Positions 26,844-36,000 are shown, counted from the stretch's first letter. The stretch: DNA of 64,000 nt from Devosia sp. A16 (GCF_001402915.1 NZ_CP012945.1:2085501-2149500), one strand, 5' to 3'. Notes: generated by a model from the sequence alone, not told the origin. Numbers and translations: made by a program.

Positions 26844-27121
26844 CAGCTCTCGGAGACTTGCGTGCCGGGCTCGATCACCACCTCGTCGAGGCGGATCAGG
26901 TGGCGCGCGAACAGCACCACCTGCCCCTTCGCCTTGAAGCTGAACGTCTTGATGCTGACATCGCCGGCATTGAAGCCCGCCCACATAACTTCGCCGGCGA
27001 GGCTGGTGAGGTAGCCGTTGGCCGCCAGGGCCGCTCCCATTTCCCCCGGTGCCCGCGGGTCGCTCAGGTAGAGCAGCTCCTGCTGCGGGTTGGGGGTGTG
27101 AATCCAGGCCCGGTAGAACAT
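26843..27121 (-). CDS. Small hypothetical protein upstream of methyltransferase
   Basis: A 92-residue soluble protein with no signal peptide or TM segment. It contains alternating beta-like stretches (AWIHTPNPQQELLYLSD, VSIKTFSFKAKGQVVLFAR). I do not recognise the family. GGAG lies 7 nt before the ATG. Its stop overlaps the start of the methyltransferase by one base, so translation is coupled and the two products probably act together or at least share regulation. Confidence 0.7.
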   Translation of the reverse strand: MFYRAWIHTPNPQQELLYLSDPRAPGEMGAALAANGYLTSLAGEVMWAGFNAGDVSIKTFSFKAKGQVVLFARHLIRLDEVVIEPGTQVSES

Positions 27122-27371
27122 GGCGCAACTCCTCGTGACTCAGACGGGACTAGCACGGCCGAACATGTCCTCAACATGGCCGCCTGCTTGCTCCCCACAG
27201 CCCGTCGCGATAGAACTGGGGCCGGGTCCGCAGTTCACCCAGGCGTCGCCGCCCCATCCGGGGAGCTAAACCTGCTTCATCCTGGTGAGACGCACTTGTC
27301 CTGTGCCGCCTCGCAAGCCGGCGACCGCGAACCTTCCTGCGGGGAGTTCGGCACGACGAGGATGAGTTGTG

Positions 27372-27917
27372 ATGACCAGAACCGCTGTCCCCCTTCGGGT
27401 GGATGACCTGTCGCCCTTCGCCAAGACGCTCCGCCAAGCGCTGACCCAGCATGAGGGCGTGCCGAGCCATGTCGAGCTGTTGAACCTCATCGCCAAGGCC
27501 GCCGGCTTTTCCAACTACCAGCACCTGCGCGCCGATGCCGGCACCGCCGGCCGCCTCGAAGCAGCCGTGGCGCCCACACCGCCGGCGGACCTTCGGCAGG
27601 TGGAGAAAGCGGCACGCTATTTCGACGATAGAGGTGTGTTGATGAGTTGGCCGGCGCGGTTCAACCTGCAAACCCTCTGCCAATGGGTGTTCTGGTCGCG
27701 CATCCCTCCCGACATGGCTTTCAGCGAACGGGAGATCAGCGATCTCATCCGAGACTGGCATGATTTCGGCGACCACGCGCTGATCCGCCGCGCCATGGTC
27801 GATGCAAGAATGCTCGAACGCACCGTCGATGGCCGCGAGTACCGCCGCATCGAACAGGCACCGCCTCCGGAGCTGAAATCGTTGCTGGCACATCTGGCGG
27901 CGCGGGTGACGAAGTAG
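27372..27917 (+). CDS. DUF2087 domain-containing protein
   Basis: A 181-residue soluble protein. The N-terminal part is helical ([22 protein letters not shown]), a motif often fused to this family. The C-terminal DUF2087 domain has [47 protein letters not shown] and [14 protein letters not shown]. That part looks like a small winged-helix fold seen in some regulators. Function is unknown. The start is ATG at 27372, immediately after an in-frame GTG. The 250 bp upstream between this gene and the divergent one show no other feature. Confidence 0.8.
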   Translation: MTRTAVPLRVDDLSPFAKTLRQALTQHEGVPSHVELLNLIAKAAGFSNYQHLRADAGTAGRLEAAVAPTPPADLRQVEKAARYFDDRGVLMSWPARFNLQTLCQWVFWSRIPPDMAFSEREISDLIRDWHDFGDHALIRRAMVDARMLERTVDGREYRRIEQAPPPELKSLLAHLAARVTK

Positions 27918-27943
27918 CGAATGGCGCCTGGATCTGTGCGGGA

Positions 27944-28150
27944 AGAATACCCCCACCCCTGTCCCTCCCCACAAGGGGGAGGGAGACGCCGACAGCCCAC
28001 ACCGGGGGTCGTTGGGCGAAGACAAGCGAGCGCCAGTCGCCTCCCCCTTGCGGGGCTCGAGCCGTCCCGCAGGGCAAATCGCTCCAGTGGAGCGATTTGA
28101 GGGGAGAAGGTCATGAGAGCTACGCTCGAATGGCCGGGACAGGGTGGGGG
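27944..28150. repeat. Palindromic intergenic repeat, copy 5 (CCCCACCCCTGTCCCTCCCC type), interrupted
   Basis: Left arm CCCCCACCCCTGTCCCTCCCC with an AAGGGGGAGGGAGACGC half-hairpin; right arm CGCCTCCCCCTTGCGGGG, which in the intact copy at 48735-48838 continues directly into GGGACAGGGGTGGGGG. Here about 75 bp intervenes, containing the perfect palindrome AAATCGCTCCA-G-TGGAGCGATTT (28076-28098), before GGGACAGGGTGGGGG. The whole lies between two plus-strand genes. Confidence 0.8.
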
Positions 28151-28264
28151 TACTCTTCTTGCGCCGGCTCGACGGGTGGACGGAACCGCGTCACCCCCGC
28201 CACTGGCATTTTCGTGTCAGTTCCGCCATATACAGCCTCAACTGAGACCCAACAGGTCAGGCCC

Positions 28265-29158
28265 ATGTCCACCGCCCCATTCCTCAAGATGAACGGGCTC
28301 GGCAACGAGATCATCGTCGCCGACATGCGCGGTCGCGCCGATCGGATCACCCCGGCGGCGGCGGTGGCCCTCAATGCCGACCCGGCCACCCGCTACGATC
28401 AGATCATGGCCATCCATGACCCGCGTACGCCAGGCACCGCCCATTACATCGAGATCATCAACTCGGATGGCTCGCTGGCCCAGGCCTGCGGCAACGGCAT
28501 GCGCTGCGTCGTGCAGGCGCTGAGCGCCGAGACGGGCGAAAAGCACTTCGTCTTCGAAACCCTCGCCGGCATCCTCACCGGCGACGAGCACCCGGACGGC
28601 TCGATCACCGTCGACATGGGCAAGCCCCGCTTCGGCTGGGAAGAGATCCCTTTGGCCGAGGAGTTCTACGACACCACCGGCATCGAGCTGCAGATCGGGC
28701 CGATCGACGCGCCGATCCTCCACACCCCATCGGTCGCCTCGATGGGCAATCCGCACGCCACCTTCTGGGTCGAGGACGACGTGTGGAACTACGCGCTCGA
28801 CCGCTTCGGCCCGCTGCTCGAAAACCATCCGATCTTTCCCGAGCGGGCCAATATCTCGATCGCCCAGGTGGTGGCGCCCGACCATATTATCCTCAGGACC
28901 TGGGAACGGGGCGCCGGGCTGACCCGGGCCTGCGGCACCGCTGCCTGCGCCGCACTGGTCAACGGTGCCCGCACCCATCGGACCGGCCGCAAGGCGACGG
29001 TCACGCTTCCCGGCGGCGATCTCGTCATCGAGTGGCGCGCCGATGACCATGTGCTGCTCACCGGCCCGGCCGAGTTCGAGTTCTCCGGCACGTTCGAGCC
29101 TTTCGCCGGCACCTGGCGGCGCGATCAGGATTCGACCAGCACCCAGGTCTCGGCCTGA
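28265..29158 (+). CDS. dapF: Diaminopimelate epimerase
   Basis: This enzyme converts LL- to meso-diaminopimelate for lysine and peptidoglycan synthesis. At 297 residues it has MNGLGNEII at the N-terminus and the two catalytic cysteines in ACGNGMRC and TRACGTAAC, plus [13 protein letters not shown] and GAGLTRACG. The ATG at 28265 gives the family N-terminus ([14 protein letters not shown]). The open frame upstream runs through the repeat and is not coding. The stop overlaps the mtaB start (TGATG). Confidence 0.97.
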   Translation: MSTAPFLKMNGLGNEIIVADMRGRADRITPAAAVALNADPATRYDQIMAIHDPRTPGTAHYIEIINSDGSLAQACGNGMRCVVQALSAETGEKHFVFETLAGILTGDEHPDGSITVDMGKPRFGWEEIPLAEEFYDTTGIELQIGPIDAPILHTPSVASMGNPHATFWVEDDVWNYALDRFGPLLENHPIFPERANISIAQVVAPDHIILRTWERGAGLTRACGTAACAALVNGARTHRTGRKATVTLPGGDLVIEWRADDHVLLTGPAEFEFSGTFEPFAGTWRRDQDSTSTQVSA

Positions 29159-30423
29159 TGTCCATCGAAACGCTGACCTTCGGCTGCCGCCTCAACGCCT
29201 ATGAAGGCGAAGTGATGAAGGCCGAGGCGGAGAAGGCGGGGCTCGACAACACCATCATCATCAATACCTGCGCCGTGACCGCCGAAGCGGTGCGGCAGGC
29301 CAAGCAGGCTATCCGCAAGGCCAGGCGCGACAATCCGGAACGCCGCATCATCGTCACCGGCTGCGCCGCCCAGACCGAGGCGCGCTCGTTCGGCGACATG
29401 GCCGAAGTCGACCTGGTCATCGGCAATGCCGACAAGCTGAAGGCGGAAAGCTATGCTCCCCTAGCATTCGGCCTGCCGCTCAACGACAAGGTGCAGGTCA
29501 ACGACATCATGAGCGTGCGCGAGACCGCCGCGCACCTGATCGAGGGCATGGATGGCCGGGCCCGCGCCTTCGTCCAGGTGCAGAACGGCTGCGACCACCG
29601 CTGCACCTTCTGCATCATTCCCTTCGGCCGCGGGCCATCGCGCTCGGTGCCGATGGGCCTCGTGGTCGAGCAGATCAAAAAGCTGGTCGGCAACGGGTAT
29701 CGGGAAGTCGTCCTCACCGGCGTCGACATCACGTCCTATGGTCCGGACCTGCCGGGCACCCCGACACTGGGCAAGCTGACCCAGCAGATCCTGCGCCACG
29801 TGCCGGACCTGCCGCGGCTGCGCATCTCCTCGATCGACTCGATCGAGGCCGATCCGGCTTTCTATGACGCCATAGCGTCGGATCGCCGTTTGATGCCTCA
29901 CCTGCACCTTTCCCTGCAGTCGGGCGACGACCTGATTCTGAAGCGCATGAAGCGCCGGCACTCGCGGGCCGACGCGCTTGAGGTGGTTCACAAACTCCGC
30001 GCGCTGCGGCCCGACATCGTTCTCGGCGCCGACATCATTGCCGGCTTTCCCACCGAGACCGACGAGATGTTCGAGAACTCGCTGAGCTTCGTCACCGAAG
30101 CCGAGCTCACCTACCTCCACGTCTTTCCCTACAGCCCGCGGCCCGGCACTCCGGCGGCGCGCATGCCGCAGGTCGATGGCCGCATTGCCCGCGAGCGCGC
30201 CGCACGGCTGCGCGCGGTCGGCGATGCCCAGTACGAAAAGCTGGCCCTGTCGCGCATCGGCATGGTCGAGAACGTTCTGATCGAAAAGGATGGCATCGGC
30301 CGGCAGGAACAGTTCGTCACCTGCATGCTGCCGGGCCACAGCCCGGGAGAGATCGTGCCCGCCCGTATTACCCATTTCGTCGATGGCAACCTCGTCGGCG
30401 AAGCATTGAGGTCTGCAGCCTGA
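29158..30423 (+). CDS. mtaB: tRNA t6A37 methylthiotransferase MtaB
   Basis: A 421-residue radical-SAM methylthiotransferase that makes ms2t6A37 in tRNA. The N-terminal UPF0004 domain has FGCRLN, NTCAVT and GCAAQ cysteines for one [4Fe-4S] cluster. The radical-SAM motif is NGCDHRCTFCIIP. LTGVDITSYG and a C-terminal TRAM region follow. It is coupled to dapF upstream and ftsY downstream by one-base overlaps, an order conserved in Rhizobiales. Confidence 0.96.
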   Translation: MSIETLTFGCRLNAYEGEVMKAEAEKAGLDNTIIINTCAVTAEAVRQAKQAIRKARRDNPERRIIVTGCAAQTEARSFGDMAEVDLVIGNADKLKAESYAPLAFGLPLNDKVQVNDIMSVRETAAHLIEGMDGRARAFVQVQNGCDHRCTFCIIPFGRGPSRSVPMGLVVEQIKKLVGNGYREVVLTGVDITSYGPDLPGTPTLGKLTQQILRHVPDLPRLRISSIDSIEADPAFYDAIASDRRLMPHLHLSLQSGDDLILKRMKRRHSRADALEVVHKLRALRPDIVLGADIIAGFPTETDEMFENSLSFVTEAELTYLHVFPYSPRPGTPAARMPQVDGRIARERAARLRAVGDAQYEKLALSRIGMVENVLIEKDGIGRQEQFVTCMLPGHSPGEIVPARITHFVDGNLVGEALRSAA

Positions 30424-31883
30424 TGGCCGAGCAAAAGAAAAAGGGCTTCTTCCAGCGCCTGTTCGGCGGCGGCGACAAGCCGACTCCGCCCCCGCCGCCA
30501 CCCGAGCACAGTGTCGCCGAGGATCTCGAAGCCGATATCGTCCTCGACGAGGTCGTCGAGGCGGCCCCGCTGGTGCTACCGCCCGACCAGGAAATCGCGC
30601 TCGAAGCAGCGATGCACGAGGCCGGGATGCTGGTGACGCCCGAGGTGCCGCCGGCCCCGCCCGCTCCGCCGCAGCCACCTGCCGAGCCCTCGGTCGAGGA
30701 CGAGCTGGTCGCCGACATCATTCTCGACGATATCGTCGAGGCCGCACCGCTGGTTCTCCCGCCGGACCAGGAGATCGCTCTCGAAGAGGCGCTGCACGAC
30801 GAGGGCCGGACCATCGAAGGCCCGATCGAGACCGGCGCCGAACCGCCCGCCGGCCCGCCCGAGGCAACGCCCGCCTATATCGAGGAAGTGGAGGAGCAGC
30901 AGGCCCCTGAGCCCGCGCCGGTTCCTCCGGTCCCGACCCCGGCTCCCGCCGAACCGCCGAAGAAGCAGAACTGGCTGCAGCGCCTCGCCTCCGGGCTGAA
31001 GCGCTCATCCGATCAGCTGACCGGTTCGATCGCCGCCGTCTTCACCAAGAAGCGGCTCGATCAGGCGATGCTCGATGACCTCGAGGACATCCTGATCCAG
31101 TCCGATTTCGGCGTCGACATGGCGACCGATGTCACCGAGGCGCTGCGCCGCGACCGCTTCGATCGCGACATCTCGTCGGACGAAGTGCGCGATGTGCTGG
31201 CGACCCAGATCGTCAAGGTCCTCGATCCAGTGGCGCAGCCGCTGGTGATCGATGCCACGAAGAAACCCTACGTGATCCTGATGGTCGGGGTGAACGGCAC
31301 CGGCAAGACCACCACCATCGGCAAGCTCGCGAGCCTCTATCGGGCCGAGGGCAAGAAGGTGATGCTTGCAGCGGGCGACACCTTCCGTGCCGCCGCCATC
31401 GAGCAGTTGCAGGTCTGGGGCGACCGCACCGGCGCTCCGGTGGTGAAGAAGCCTGCCGGCTCCGACGCCTCCGGTCTTGCTTATGAAGCGGTGGAGCGCG
31501 CCCAGGCGGAGGGCGCCGACATCCTGATCATCGACACGGCCGGCCGACTGCAGAACCGCGACGAGCTGATGAGCGAGCTCGAAAAGATCATCCGCGTGAT
31601 TAAGAAGGTCGAGCCGTCGGCGCCGCATGCGACATTGCTGACGCTCGACGCCACCACCGGGCAGAACGCCCTTAATCAGGTCGAAATCTTCGGCAAACGT
31701 GCCGGCGTCACCGGCCTGGTGATGACCAAACTCGACGGCACCGCGCGCGGCGGCATCCTCGTCGCCATTGCGCGCAAGTTCGCCATGCCGGTGCACTTCA
31801 TCGGGGTGGGCGAGGGTGTCGACAATCTCGAGCCGTTCGCCGCGCGTGACTTTGCCGCCGCGATCGCAAGGACCGCAGAATGA
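30423..31883 (+). CDS. ftsY: SRP receptor FtsY with duplicated acidic N-terminal segment
   Basis: FtsY is the membrane-associated SRP receptor GTPase. Residues about 180-486 form the NG domain: GVNGTGKTTTIGKLA, AAGDTFRAAA, DTAGRLQNRDELM, TKLDGTARGG and GVGEGVDNLEPF. The N-terminal A region is acidic and proline-rich. It contains a clear duplication: residues 31-68 and 91-128 share the 17-residue block VEAAPLVLPPDQEIALE with a period of exactly 60. The start overlaps the mtaB stop, and its stop overlaps the yciB start by 4 nt. Confidence 0.96.
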   Translation: MAEQKKKGFFQRLFGGGDKPTPPPPPPEHSVAEDLEADIVLDEVVEAAPLVLPPDQEIALEAAMHEAGMLVTPEVPPAPPAPPQPPAEPSVEDELVADIILDDIVEAAPLVLPPDQEIALEEALHDEGRTIEGPIETGAEPPAGPPEATPAYIEEVEEQQAPEPAPVPPVPTPAPAEPPKKQNWLQRLASGLKRSSDQLTGSIAAVFTKKRLDQAMLDDLEDILIQSDFGVDMATDVTEALRRDRFDRDISSDEVRDVLATQIVKVLDPVAQPLVIDATKKPYVILMVGVNGTGKTTTIGKLASLYRAEGKKVMLAAGDTFRAAAIEQLQVWGDRTGAPVVKKPAGSDASGLAYEAVERAQAEGADILIIDTAGRLQNRDELMSELEKIIRVIKKVEPSAPHATLLTLDATTGQNALNQVEIFGKRAGVTGLVMTKLDGTARGGILVAIARKFAMPVHFIGVGEGVDNLEPFAARDFAAAIARTAE

Positions 31884-32581
31884 CCGAAGAAACCAAAGAC
31901 GCCGAGGTGAACTGGGCGGAACTCAGGCCCCAGCTGATCCGCATCGGCCTCGAGCTCGGCCCGCTGCTGGTGTTTTTCCTGTGCACCACGTTCGGCGAGA
32001 GCTGGCTCGACGCCAGCCCGATGCTGCGTTCGATGTTCGCCAGCCCGATCATCTTCGCCACCGCGCCCTTCATGGTCGCCATGGTGATCTCGCTCGGCAT
32101 CTCCTGGCTGGTCTTCAAGCGCGTCGCGGTGATGCCGCTGGTGACCCTGATCGTCGTGCTGATCTTCGGCACGCTGACCCTGCTGCTGCAGGATTCGCTG
32201 TTCATCAAGATCAAGCCGACGATCGTCAACTCGCTGTTCGGGGCCACCCTGCTCGGCGGATTGGTGTTCGGCCAGTCGCTGCTGAAATACGTTTTCGGCG
32301 AGGTGTATCACCTGCAGCCCAAGGGCTGGCAGGTGATGACCATGCGCTGGGGGCTGTTCTTCTTCCTCCTGGCGTTCCTCAATGAAGTCGCCTGGCGCGG
32401 TTCGAGCCTGTTCTTCACCGACCCCGACGCGGCCGACAAGTTCTATGCCGGCTTCAAGCTCTGGGCGGTGATGCCGATCACCATCGTCTTCTCGATGCTG
32501 CAGCTGCCGCTGCTCACCAAATACGCCGCCGATCCGAAAGAGCCCATCGAGGTCATCCCCCCGATGGACCCGCTGCCGTAG
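31880..32581 (+). CDS. yciB: YciB/IspZ family inner-membrane (septation) protein
   Basis: A 233-residue polytopic membrane protein with five to six TM helices. Family landmarks include LELGPLLVFFL, IKPTIVNSLFGATLLGG, WQVMTMRWGLFFFLLAFLNE and WAVMPITIVFSMLQLPLL. YciB proteins affect envelope integrity and division in enterobacteria and intracellular spread in Shigella (IspZ). It overlaps ftsY by ATGA and is the last gene of dapF-mtaB-ftsY-yciB, ending at a palindromic repeat. Confidence 0.93.
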   Translation: MTEETKDAEVNWAELRPQLIRIGLELGPLLVFFLCTTFGESWLDASPMLRSMFASPIIFATAPFMVAMVISLGISWLVFKRVAVMPLVTLIVVLIFGTLTLLLQDSLFIKIKPTIVNSLFGATLLGGLVFGQSLLKYVFGEVYHLQPKGWQVMTMRWGLFFFLLAFLNEVAWRGSSLFFTDPDAADKFYAGFKLWAVMPITIVFSMLQLPLLTKYAADPKEPIEVIPPMDPLP

Positions 32582-32597
32582 TCGTTCTTTACCCGGG

Positions 32598-32730
32598 AAG
32601 GCCCCCTCACCCGGCTTTCGGCCGACCTCTGCCCCTCGGAGAGGTGACGGTGAGGCGAGATCGTGCCTCAGCACCACCTCTCCCTTGGGGGAGAGGTCGC
32701 CGCGAAGCGGCGGGTGAGGGGGCCTTTTCC
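32598..32730. repeat. Palindromic intergenic repeat, copy 6 (CCCTCACCCGG type)
   Basis: Outer arms GGCCCCCTCACCCGGC and CGGGTGAGGGGGCC; inner arms CCTCTGCCCCTCGGAGAGG and CACCTCTCCCTTGGGGGAGAGGT. It is in the same orientation as copy 1 and fills the space between two convergent genes, so it may act as a bidirectional terminator. Confidence 0.85.
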
Positions 32731-32734
32731 CAGC

Positions 32735-33103
32735 TTAGTGCTTGAGCAGCTCGTCCTTGCTGACGTTCAGCATCAGCCCGTCGCTCGACACCGAGTCGAT
32801 CTGCTCCGGCATCACATAGCGATCGGCGGCGAACAGCCCATCGGCATCGATGCGGACGAAGCCCTGGTGTGCCAGCCGGTCGCGCACTTCTTCGGGAACA
32901 TTGTCGTCGCTGAAGGCGCGGGCGAGCACATCGACCAGCGTGTCGTCCTCGCGTCCGGCCGAGGGGCCGCTGGCTTCCACTTCCGGCGTTTCGGGGTCGT
33001 CTTCGCCGAACTGCACCCACTCGACCTTGCCGATCTCGTGGTGCTCGCGGTCGAATACGCGCATGCCCTGTTCGACGAAGCGCAGGCTGGAGCTGGTTTG
33101 CAT
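32735..33103 (-). CDS. PRC-barrel/DUF2171-like small protein
   Basis: A 122-residue protein with a PRC-barrel-like N-terminal half (GMRVFDREHHEIGKVEWVQFG). An acidic middle and a second beta-rich segment (GFVRIDADGLFAADRYVMPEQIDSV) follow. This matches stress-associated DUF2171-type proteins. It has no signal peptide. GGAGAG precedes the ATG at 33103. It is separated from ccmG by 62 nt and is probably an independent gene. Function is unknown. Confidence 0.75.
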   Translation of the reverse strand: MQTSSSLRFVEQGMRVFDREHHEIGKVEWVQFGEDDPETPEVEASGPSAGREDDTLVDVLARAFSDDNVPEEVRDRLAHQGFVRIDADGLFAADRYVMPEQIDSVSSDGLMLNVSKDELLKH

Positions 33104-33165
33104 GATGTCTCTCCTCATCTTGTGATGAAGACAGAATGTGCGGCGCTTGGCGGAAGTTCCCGGCC

Positions 33166-33705
33166 TCAGCCGGCTTTGGCCTTCTCGATCGCCGGGATCA
33201 CTTCCTTTTCCAGCGACTCGGGCGAGATCGGCCCGACATGCTTGAAGGTGATCACCCCGGCGGCATTGACGATGAAGGTCTCCGGCACGCCATAGACGCC
33301 CCAGTCGATCGACACCCGGTTGTCGGTGTCGCCGCCGATCCGCTGATAGGGGTTGCCCAGCTCGGTGAGGAACGCCACGGCATTCTCGGGCGCATCCTTC
33401 TGGTTGATGCCGAAAATCCGCACCCCGGTCTCGGCCCGCAGCCGCTCGAGCAGCGGGTGCTCCTCGCGGCATGGGATGCACCAGCTGGCGAACACGTTGA
33501 CCACCGTCACCTCGCCCTTGAGCGAAGCGGTGTCGAACCCCTCGACGCCGGAGCCGGGCACGGCGGGCAGGGTGAAGGACGGCGCCGGCTTGTTGATCAG
33601 CACCGAGCGCACGAGGCTGGGGTCGCGGTCCATGTTCAGCGCGAACACGGCCACCAGCCCGACCAGCAGCAGCAGCGGCAGAACGGCGAGCAGGACACGC
33701 TTCAA
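33166..33705 (-). CDS. ccmG: Thiol:disulfide interchange protein CcmG/DsbE
   Basis: A 179-residue periplasmic thioredoxin-fold protein anchored by an N-terminal TM helix (VLLAVLPLLLLVGLVAVFAL). The active site is WCIPC in NVFASWCIPCREEHP, and the conserved GVYGVPETF contains the cis-Pro. It reduces apocytochrome c or the CcmH disulfide for haem attachment. It is the last gene of a ccmA-B-C-D-G run with 4-nt overlaps at most junctions. ccmE, F and H are not in the window. Confidence 0.95.
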   Translation of the reverse strand: MKRVLLAVLPLLLLVGLVAVFALNMDRDPSLVRSVLINKPAPSFTLPAVPGSGVEGFDTASLKGEVTVVNVFASWCIPCREEHPLLERLRAETGVRIFGINQKDAPENAVAFLTELGNPYQRIGGDTDNRVSIDWGVYGVPETFIVNAAGVITFKHVGPISPESLEKEVIPAIEKAKAG

Positions 33706-33875
33706 CTGTTCGATCCTGCCGACCGCCGACGAATCCCGGCCTTGTCGAGCTCGGCCAGCCGCTGCTTCACCCGCCGGGCGTCCCAGGCGACGTAGCCGCA
33801 GAGCGCCAGCGTCAGCACGGCGACCCCGGCATAGGCCCAGACGATGAACTCGAGATGTGCGCCTTCGGCGATCAT
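33702..33875 (-). CDS. ccmD: Haem exporter accessory protein CcmD
   Basis: A 57-residue protein with a single TM helix (HLEFIVWAYAGVAVLTLALCGYVAWD) and a basic cytoplasmic tail (RRVKQRLAELD), the CcmD pattern. It helps release haem-loaded CcmE from CcmABC. It overlaps ccmC by 4 nt at its start and ccmG by 4 nt at its end. It is short and easily missed; the position and helix-plus-basic-tail layout identify it. Confidence 0.9.
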   Translation of the reverse strand: MIAEGAHLEFIVWAYAGVAVLTLALCGYVAWDARRVKQRLAELDKAGIRRRSAGSNS

Positions 33876-34651
33876 TTGGCGGCTCCTGATCCTGAGGGGG
33901 CGCTGAAGGCGGCCTGGCGGCTCAGCGTTTCGGCCCGCCGGCGCAGGATCTCGGTGCGCATTCGCACCACCTGCAGCAGCGCGAACAGCAGCGTGAAGGC
34001 CAGCATCATCACGAGAAGCGGCGTGAGAATCGAAGCCGGCATTTTCGGCCCCGAGGCGGTGAACACGCTCGCCGGCTGGTGCAGCGTATTCCACCAGTCG
34101 ACCGAGAACTTGATCACCGGGATGTTGAGCGCCCCGACCAGGGTGACGATGGCGATGATCCGCCCCGCCTTCAGCTGGTCGTCGAAGGCTCGCCACAGCG
34201 CGATGATGCCCAGATAGATCAGCAGCAGTACCAGCGTCGAGGTCATCCGCCCGTCCCATTCCCAGAACGTGCCCCAGGTCGGCCGGCCCCAGAGCGCCCC
34301 GGTATAGAGCGCCAGCGCGGTGAACACGGCGCCGAGCGGCGCCGCCGCCTTGTTGGCGACGTCGGCCAGCGGGTGTCGCCAGACCAGCGTGCCGAGCGCC
34401 GAAACCGCCATCACCCCATAGACCAGCTGGCTCAGCCAGGCGTTCGGCACGTGCACGTACATGACGCGCACCATGTCGCCCATCTGGTAGTCCTCGGGCG
34501 AGTTGAAGAAGGCGAACCACAACCCGATGGCAAAGCTCAGCAGGGTGGCGATGGCCAGCGGCCAGACCAGATAGCGCGACCAGGCGAGGAACTGCCCCGG
34601 ATGCGCCAGGCGGCTGAACCAGTGGGGTTGTTTAACGGTATCGACGGACAT
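33872..34651 (-). CDS. ccmC: Haem exporter/transfer protein CcmC
   Basis: A 259-residue protein with six TM helices. It carries the tryptophan-rich haem-handling motif WGTFWEWDGRMTS and flanking histidines (YVHVPNAW, WWNTLHQP). CcmC loads haem onto CcmE. The ATG at 34651 is 24 nt after the ccmB stop. Confidence 0.95.
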   Translation of the reverse strand: MSVDTVKQPHWFSRLAHPGQFLAWSRYLVWPLAIATLLSFAIGLWFAFFNSPEDYQMGDMVRVMYVHVPNAWLSQLVYGVMAVSALGTLVWRHPLADVANKAAAPLGAVFTALALYTGALWGRPTWGTFWEWDGRMTSTLVLLLIYLGIIALWRAFDDQLKAGRIIAIVTLVGALNIPVIKFSVDWWNTLHQPASVFTASGPKMPASILTPLLVMMLAFTLLFALLQVVRMRTEILRRRAETLSRQAAFSAPSGSGAAK

Positions 34652-34675
34652 GGCACTCGCTTTTCAGGCTTGGCT

Positions 34676-35329
34676 CTATTCCCCGGCCACGCGCAAGGCA
34701 AGCGCGGCCGCGAAGGGTGAGAAGGCCGTCACCACGAGGCTCAAGGCAATGAGGAACAATGTCGCGCCACCCCCGGCGAGCGGATCGGTCATGCCGACCC
34801 CGAAGATCATCACCGGAATCGACAGCGGCAGGATCAGCACCGGGGCGATCAGCCCGCCCCTGCGCAACCCCACGGTCACCGCGGCGCCCAGCGCGCCGAA
34901 GCTCACCAGCGCCGGCGTGCCGATGGCGAGCGCCAGCACCGTCTGCCCCCACTGCGTCCACGACATCGACAGCAGCAGCGCCAATACCGGCGTCGCCAGC
35001 AGCAGCGGCAGCGCCGTCACCAGCCAGTGGGCCATCACTTTTGCGGCAACCACGGCTTCGAGCGGCAGGTCGGCATGCCGCAGCAGGGTCAGCGCGCCAT
35101 CCTCGTCGTCATTGCGGAACAGCCGGTCGAGCCCCAGCAGCATCGACAGGAATGCCGCGATCCAGACGATGCCCGGTGCCAGCCGGCTGAGCTGCGGCCG
35201 GTCCGGCCCGATGGCGAACGGCACGATCACCGCCACCATGACGAAGAACAGCACCAGCGTCAGCGCCTCGCCGCCGGCCCGGAACGCCAGCTTCAGGTCG
35301 CGCCCGATCAGGGCCAGGAAGGCGCTCAT
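34676..35329 (-). CDS. ccmB: Haem exporter subunit CcmB
   Basis: A 217-residue polytopic membrane subunit of the CcmAB ABC complex. It is recognised from FLALIGRDLKLAFRAGGEAL, LDRLFRNDDEDGALTLL and GLRRGGLIAPVLILPLSIPV. Its ATG overlaps the ccmA stop by 4 nt, and the frame upstream of that is only a shadow of ccmA. Confidence 0.95.
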   Translation of the reverse strand: MSAFLALIGRDLKLAFRAGGEALTLVLFFVMVAVIVPFAIGPDRPQLSRLAPGIVWIAAFLSMLLGLDRLFRNDDEDGALTLLRHADLPLEAVVAAKVMAHWLVTALPLLLATPVLALLLSMSWTQWGQTVLALAIGTPALVSFGALGAAVTVGLRRGGLIAPVLILPLSIPVMIFGVGMTDPLAGGGATLFLIALSLVVTAFSPFAAALALRVAGE

Positions 35330-36000
35330 CTCGCGCCCCCCAGGGTCAGCGTCTCGATCCCCGCGGGGTCGGCCAGCGACAGGTCCTGGTGAGTGGCGAT
35401 CACCGCGATGCCGCCCTGCGCCCGATGCGCATCGATCAGTCGGCCGAGCAGCGCCTCGCCCGCGGCATCCAGTGCGGCGCTCGGCTCGTCCAGCAGCCAG
35501 ATCGGCCGCGCACTCACCAGGAGCCGCGCCAGCGACAGCCGCCGGAGCTGTCCGGAGGAGAGGTAGCCGGCCTCCAGCCCGCCGAGGCCGCCGATCCCCA
35601 CCATGTCCAGCGCCGCCTCCACGGCGAGCCCGTTCGCCCCGTTCATCGCCTGCCAGAATTTCAGGTTCTCGCCGACCGTCAGCCGGCCCTTCAGCCCGCT
35701 CTGGTAGTTGACGAGGTGCAGCTCGGTCGGCTCGGCCCCCTCGATGCTCCCGGCATCGGGCCGCACGATCCCGGCGAGCGCCAGCAGCAATGTCGACTTG
35801 CCCACCCCGTTGGGCCCGCGCAGCAGCAGAACGCCGCCCGGGCCCAGCGCAAAATCGAGATCGGTGAACAACCATCGCTCGCCGCGCCGCACGCTGAGGC
35901 CGCGAACACTGAGATGCGGTTGAAAGGCCTCGGAAACGGGCATCGGCTGGTTCATGGCCGCCATGCCTAATGAACCCAAGTCACCACTGGCAAGCGTCAT
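35326..36000 (-). CDS. ccmA: Haem exporter ATP-binding subunit CcmA
   Basis: An ABC ATPase with Walker A GPNGVGKSTLLLALAG, signature LSSGQLRRLSLARLL, Walker B PIWLLDEPSAALD and switch His (ATHQD). ATP use by CcmAB releases holo-CcmE. The longest start is ATG 36000 with AGAGAAAC upstream; ATGs at 35964 and 35955 give N-termini closer to the usual 205-210 residues and cannot be excluded. It is the first gene of the ccm operon and divergent from acnA. Confidence 0.94.
   Translation of the reverse strand: MTLASGDLGSLGMAAMNQPMPVSEAFQPHLSVRGLSVRRGERWLFTDLDFALGPGGVLLLRGPNGVGKSTLLLALAGIVRPDAGSIEGAEPTELHLVNYQSGLKGRLTVGENLKFWQAMNGANGLAVEAALDMVGIGGLGGLEAGYLSSGQLRRLSLARLLVSARPIWLLDEPSAALDAAGEALLGRLIDAHRAQGGIAVIATHQDLSLADPAGIETLTLGGAR

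Noticed and set aside
26358-27128. A single 256-residue methyltransferase gene starting near 27128
   Set aside because: The first 95 codons overlap another intact gene in a different frame and carry no methyltransferase motif; the ATG at 26843 fits the domain.
27122-27371. A small gene or pseudogene in the 250-bp gap before the DUF2087 gene
   Set aside because: No frame has a start with an SD or a recognisable motif; I see nothing there beyond a possible promoter region.
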